DNA from: Microstegium vimineum
Lineage: Eukaryota > Streptophyta > Magnoliopsida > Poales > Poaceae
Direction: 5' to 3'
Assembly (NCBI GenBank): GCA_022036555.1
Contig: CM039141.1
Location: 11,831,430-11,895,429 of the forward strand
DNA: 64,000 nt
A program made the position numbers and the translations under genes. Below, in pieces: positions 58,981 through 64,000 of this stretch (within the stretch, counting starts at the first letter, position 1; every line of letters starts with the position of its first letter). Below the pieces are notes generated by a model. The model did no database searches. It saw only the letters and a list, made by a program, of their open reading frames with translations, and was not told where the DNA came from.

Positions 58981-61900
58981 AATTTTAACAGAAACCCCCA
59001 AAAAAGAATTTAAAATGAAAATTTGGTTTTAAAAAAACACACAATAAAAACGAAAAAGTTGAACTTTGGGGCAATATTCCCTTCCTTTTAAAACTTAAAA
59101 ACTTTTTTCCCCTTTTCTGTTTTTAGCCTATAAAAGTTGTGAAGGGGGCCCTTGCCCCCCAAAAAGAAAAAATGTTTTGGTTTTGTTGGGGGGTTTTAAA
59201 ATGAAAAATTTGGGGAAATTTGAAGGGGAGCCCGAAAAAAGGCCCCAACTTAAAAACCCCGTTTTCCCCCAAAAAACCCCAAAACAAAAAGGGTTTAAAC
59301 TTTTTTACACAAAAAAAGGGGAAAAAAAAAGTAAAAAAAAAGTGCTAAAAAGATTTAGAAAAGCCATTTTAACCAAAAGAAGCTAGGCCAAATAACAAAA
59401 TTTTGGCTGGGGGGTTACTTTAAATTTAAAAATTTTACCAAAACAAAAACATATCTTCTCTGTTTTTAAAATAAATTTGGGTTTGATTCGCAACTTCCTA
59501 AAAAACTACCCCTTTATTTTTCCCTTTAAAAGGGGCCCCGGGGGTTTTTTTTTCGTCCCCCCTAATCTTTTTTCCAAACCCCGGGGTCCGAAAAAAGAAA
59601 TTAACGAAAAAGTTTTTAAGAAAGTAGGGGTGGCGACGGGCCCGGCTAGGGTTTTGGGGAAAACCCTTTGGGTTGGGGCCCCCGGGGTACTTAGGGCCCA
59701 ATAATACGTCAAAAAAACAGAAAAAAAATTTTGTCATCCCAAACGTAAATTTTACCTAACTGAACAAAAAAAAATTTTCAAAAAATTTAAATGAATAAAT
59801 TTTTTCATCATTAGAATTCAGGGGGTTTTCCGGGTTTCCCCACGTGCAGCAACAGCCCCGCACGAAAGGTTATCGATAAATTTTTAAAAAAATTCCCCCT
59901 TTTCCCCCCCCTTAAAAAAACTTTTTTTTTACGGAAAAAACAATAAATGCATATGGGATTTACCAAGTTTTGCCCCACAGAGGTTCAGTGACCGAGATGA
60001 TGAAAAAAGCCGCTAACCCCCAATTTTTCCCCCAAAAATTGCAACTTTTTTTCGGGGGAAAAAGCAGTTTAAAAATGTTTATCACGGGAAAAGGGAGAAA
60101 AATGCATGCTTGTTGCAGTGCTGATGGAGTTTTTTTGATACCCCCCCTCATCATCGATAAGAACGCGGGGCCCCGCAAGGGGTTTTTAAAGGGCAGAAAA
60201 CCTTAAAACCCGGGTTTTGATAAGTAACCGAATTTTCCCCCTTTGGGAAAAACAAAAATTTTCCCACGGGGTGGGGTTTAAATATTTTTTTTTCCCTTTT
60301 TTTTAATGCATTTCCCAGGTTTTGGGATGATCTATGGCTAGCCCCCTTGTTTTCCTGCCCCCCGCAAGATTCTCTCCAACAGTATTTTTTTTTTTTGAGG
60401 GAAGAGAAATAAAAAAAAGAGAAGTGTCGTCAGCAAATTTTTGGAAAAAAAATTTTAAACCCGAAAAAGCCCTTACAGAAAATAAACCCCCTATACTTGT
60501 GGGGGGGGGGTTTTTTTTCTTTTTCAGTGCCCCTTTTTTTTTTCAACTTTTGAAAGGTCGGGCAGGGGCTGCGCATGCTGAAAATTTTTCCCCTTGGGGG
60601 CTGTCGCATTGGTAAAAAAGGGGCGGCAAAACCTACTGGGGCGGGGCCAAAAACTAACCAAACCCCCCTTTTAAATCTCTGGGGGGGATGGCCCCTGTCA
60701 GAACCCAAAAGGGGAAATCGGGGGGCAAAGGATTTCAACTTTTGTTGCGGGGTTTTTTTTTTTCTACTAGTCCCCCGGGTGGTGGCACTTGTTTTTACAC
60801 AAGGGGAAAAAGTCGAAGGTTTAAAATTGGCACCCCAAAAAAGGGCTTTAGGCCAAGCTGGTAGGAGGGGAGCAGAAACCTAAAAAAAACCTACGGGGAA
60901 AGGTCCCCCCCGGGGAAAACCCTTTTTTTTCCCAAATTTTTTCGTGCAAAAATATTCTCTAAAAAAAAAAAAATTTGGGGGAGGGTCAATATAAAAAAAC
61001 CAGAAAAGGGTGCTAGTAGGAAGTTAAAAAACCCCGACAAAAAAACATGTCCCGTCCCCAACGCACGACGACTTGTCCCTACTGGGGTCGAGGGGTTAAA
61101 AAAAAACCCCAAAATAATTGCATGCTCATTTTCGCTTTGCACGCCCTTTCCCAAACCCAAAAAAAAACCGGGGGTTTCCCTTTTTTTCCTTTTTTTTTTC
61201 CAAAAACCCTTTTTATAAAAGGAAAAAAAAAAGGCTTTTAAGGGGGCCCCGCCCTTTCATTGCCTAAAAACCCTTTGTTCGCCCCACCCCCCGCTAGCTC
61301 CCCGTAATGTACGAAAAAAAAAACCAAAAACCCCCAAGCCTTTTCAAATTTTCCTTTTCCCCGTTTTATCGAGTGCTTTTTTTGGTCCCCCTGGCCGGGG
61401 GGCGGGGGCCCCCCCCTTCGCTCCGCGGGGCACGGCCACTAAACCCCTCGCGGGGCCCCCCACGCCGTTCCCTTTAAAATTTTGGGGGGCCCCCACTTTG
61501 GGGGTTTTTCCCCCCGCCCCCAAAAAAATGACGGGGGCCCGGTTTTTTATGCGGGGCGTGCCGGGAGGGTTTTGGGCTACAGGGGGCGGGGGAGCGCATG
61601 CATGCAGTGCAGGGGGCCCGCAAACGTGGCCCGACTTTTTTCTATGAAAAGAATGCGCCCCCTGCGGGGCGAGACCCCCGGGGGGGGGGACACGGAGGGC
61701 AAAGCGCGGGCCCGCACGCAAACGCCCCCTGTGTCCCCCCACGGGGGGCGGCACCCCCCCCCTGCCTAGGGGGCCCCCCCCAAAGGGGGCCGGGGGCAGG
61801 GAACAGGACCGCAACCCCCCCGGGGGCCCGCGCCGCCCCCCAAAACGAAAAAAGACGCGCGTCCCCTTTTTAAAAGGCCCGGGTTTTTGCTGCTACGTGC

Positions 61901-64000
61901 GGGGGGGTACCCCCCGGGGGCGTGGAGGCGCAGCGCATGCGGCTTTTTAAATTTCCCCCAGGGGCGCCCCCCGGGCCCCGGGCCGCCTTTTCCGGTGCGT
62001 GTTGAAATGGCGGGGTTCTGCTTGCGAATCCCGCCACCCAAACGCTTCGCAAAAAAGGGGTTTTAAAAAGCGGAACCTGCCCCGCATGCGGGGGGAAATA
62101 AAAAGCTGAAGGGGTTTGGCTGTCGAACCCCCGGGCCGGGGGTTCCCCGAGAACAATATGGGGGCCAAAACTCCCATCTACACCCAATACGGGGACCTTT
62201 TGTATATCTGACTTATTTGGGCTTAAAATTTTAAAAGCCCTGTGTCAAATTTGATAAACATGTAAAAAAGAAACGTTTTAAATTTTAAATTTGGGAAAGG
62301 GGGGGGGTTCACTCTCATTTAAAGGGGGTTTTGGTAAGATAATAAAAAAACCAAAAACTTTTTTTAAAAAGGGGAACATGAGGAAAAGGGGTTTCCCCTA
62401 CCCACAGGCAAGCCTAAAGGTGCATGCTTTTGGGGCCAAATCCGACGGAAAGGGGGTGATAAAGTGGGGGGACACTCCCCCAATCCCTACGGGAAAAGCG
62501 GGGTTTGGGGCAGGCCAAAGCCCCCCGCCGACCCCCCAGCGACGACGAGCGACCCTTTTTTGGGGGGCGCCCCGTCTCTGCGGCCCCGCCCGGGGGTTCA
62601 CCTGCTTTTGATGGGGGTCTTTGTCCCTGCCCCCTTTTTACGAGGCGGTTAGATGGTTTTGGGGCTTTGGGGTTGGCACAACTGCCCGCCAGTGGACTGC
62701 ACGCAGTAGTGGGGGTGGTAGGGTTTTCCTTTTTTTAAAAACCATGTAAAGAGTACGGGAGTATTTTGGGCCCCTATGACCCCCCCGGGGGGCGTGCCTT
62801 TTTGGGGTTTTTTTTCCCTTCCATCCCCCAAAATTTTAAATTTGACCTTTTTTTGGAGTTTTTTTTCGTCAAAATTTCAGACTGTACTTAGCAGAGGGGG
62901 AAAACGAGGGGGGTGACGCGCACGAAAAACACTTTTTTTTGTTTTATTTTTTTAAAAATTTTTTTTTTTCCCCTTTTTTGGGGTAGCTCCCCCCCCAAAA
63001 AGGGGGGAAAAAAAGAGAACAAAATGGGGAGTATCCTACTCATTTTTTCAAAAAAAAGGGAAAAGTATAGACTTTTTTTGCCTCTACATAAAAAGATGCA
63101 GGGAAAAGGGGACCCCAAAAAAGGGGGTCCCAAAAAGGGGATGAAAGACCCAAACCAAAAGGGGCCCCAAAAAAATTTTACCCCAAAAACCCCGTAAAAA
63201 TTTCCCCTTGAAAAAAAGGGGTGTTATTTTATGATAAAAAGGGGTTTAAAATAGTTTTTCCCGGTGAACGGATTTCCCAAAAATGACAGGCTTTTTTTTT
63301 TTCATTTTTTTACCCCAAAGGGTTTAAACCCTTTTAAAATTCCCAAATTTTAAAAAATTGAAAAGAAGAGAGTTTGGGCAACTTTTTTTTTAAAAAAACC
63401 GTCCCCGGGAAAATTTTTTTTTTATTAAAAGAAAAATAAATTAAAAAAATTTAAAAAAACCCAAGCGCTTTTAACAAAATTTCCCCCAAAAAAAAGGGGA
63501 AACCAAAAAAGGGGCATTTAAACGATATTTCACTTTTTACAATTAATGCACGAGGGTTTTGTTTAACACCACTAAAGACTTTTATAAAAAGGAAAAAGGA
63601 AGACATCGACCTAAAGCTCCACCTAAAATTTTTGGGGTTTTTAAAAATCCCCTCCCGTTTGGGCCCCAAGGGGCCCAAGGGGCCCCCAAGGGCTGCCCCC
63701 TGATGGGGGGGGGTTTTAAAAATTTGGGGTTTTGGGGGGCCCCCCCCTCGCAAGCGTTTAAAGACTAGGGGGGGGCCGGGGGGGGCCTGGGCCCCCGGCC
63801 ACAAACCCCCCTTTCCCGCCGCCAGCCCCAAAAAACCCCCAAAAGACATCAAAAAACCCCAAATTCCTCTAGAGGGGCGCTCCCCCCCCAAAGGGAACCC
63901 CCCCACCGCCCCCCGGGGGCACCCGGAGGGGCCGGGGACCGGAAAAACCCCCCCAAAAAACCCCAAAAAAAAAACCCCGGGCCATGGCGGGCAGCGGAAA

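Larger units (their letters stand above)
46691..64000. other. low-quality sequence, not annotated
   Basis: Runs of four to more than ten identical bases (G, C, A and T alike) occur in almost every line, far more often than in 1-46 kb. Both strands carry many short frames rich in Pro, Gly, Lys and Phe, as expected from CCC/GGG/AAA/TTT runs. No transposon family, LTR pair or exon structure could be followed. I take it as uncorrected or low-quality base calls. Frames here should not be treated as genes. Confidence 0.8.

Noticed and set aside
61344..62190. GC-rich ORFs on both strands resembling proline-rich proteins
   Set aside because: Same homopolymer effect; no splice signals or family motifs.

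Overview
This looks like nuclear DNA of a grass, probably panicoid. The reasons are Stowaway- and Tourist-type MITEs, a Sirevirus-type Ty1/copia element, very long gypsy-type solo LTRs beginning TGTCACAC or TGTGACAC, a plant RTE LINE, and one intron-containing nuclear gene whose best recognised relative is the plant MES11-type methylesterase. The species cannot be fixed from the sequence alone. No bacterial operon, plasmid, CRISPR array or convincing RNA gene was seen.

Layout. 0-1.8 kb: intergenic DNA ending in a Stowaway-like MITE. 1.8-5.5 kb: a complete MULE with about 180-bp TIRs and a 9-bp target duplication; its transposase gene has lost the catalytic core. 5.5-8.0 kb: old repeats, a TIR-bounded element and a short copy of the methylesterase 3' flank. 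8.0-12.9 kb: a decayed Ty1/copia element whose 3' LTR is cut off and joined to a LINE tail. 13.6-28.7 kb: a nested block. A minus-strand host pseudogene (TATA box at 28.66 kb, acidic C-terminus at 13.65 kb) was split by a Tourist MITE, which was itself hit by a 10.1-kb Sirevirus-like element (TSD GATGT), and independently by a 3.7-kb solo LTR (TSD CCATC). 29.4-30.9 kb: another solo LTR with a 44-bp tandem array. 31.8-36.1 kb: a LINE fragment and an RTE LINE. 36.3-40.3 kb: the only intact gene, a five-exon MES11-like alpha/beta hydrolase on the minus strand (390 codons) with Asp in place of the nucleophile Ser. 41.0-44.7 kb: a second 3.7-kb solo LTR (TSD CTGCT). 45.5-45.7 kb: a clean Tourist-like MITE.

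From about 46.7 kb to the end the text changes character: long G, C, A and T homopolymer runs dominate, reading frames are short, and no family is recognisable. I read this as low-quality base calls or draft-contig sequence, not biology, and annotate no genes there.

The interest lies mainly in nesting order, in precise target-site duplications that date insertions relative to each other, and in a consistent pattern of nonsense codons (CAG, CAA or TGG to stop) across unrelated elements. That pattern fits cytosine deamination in methylated repeats. I did not find a convincing new biological system.
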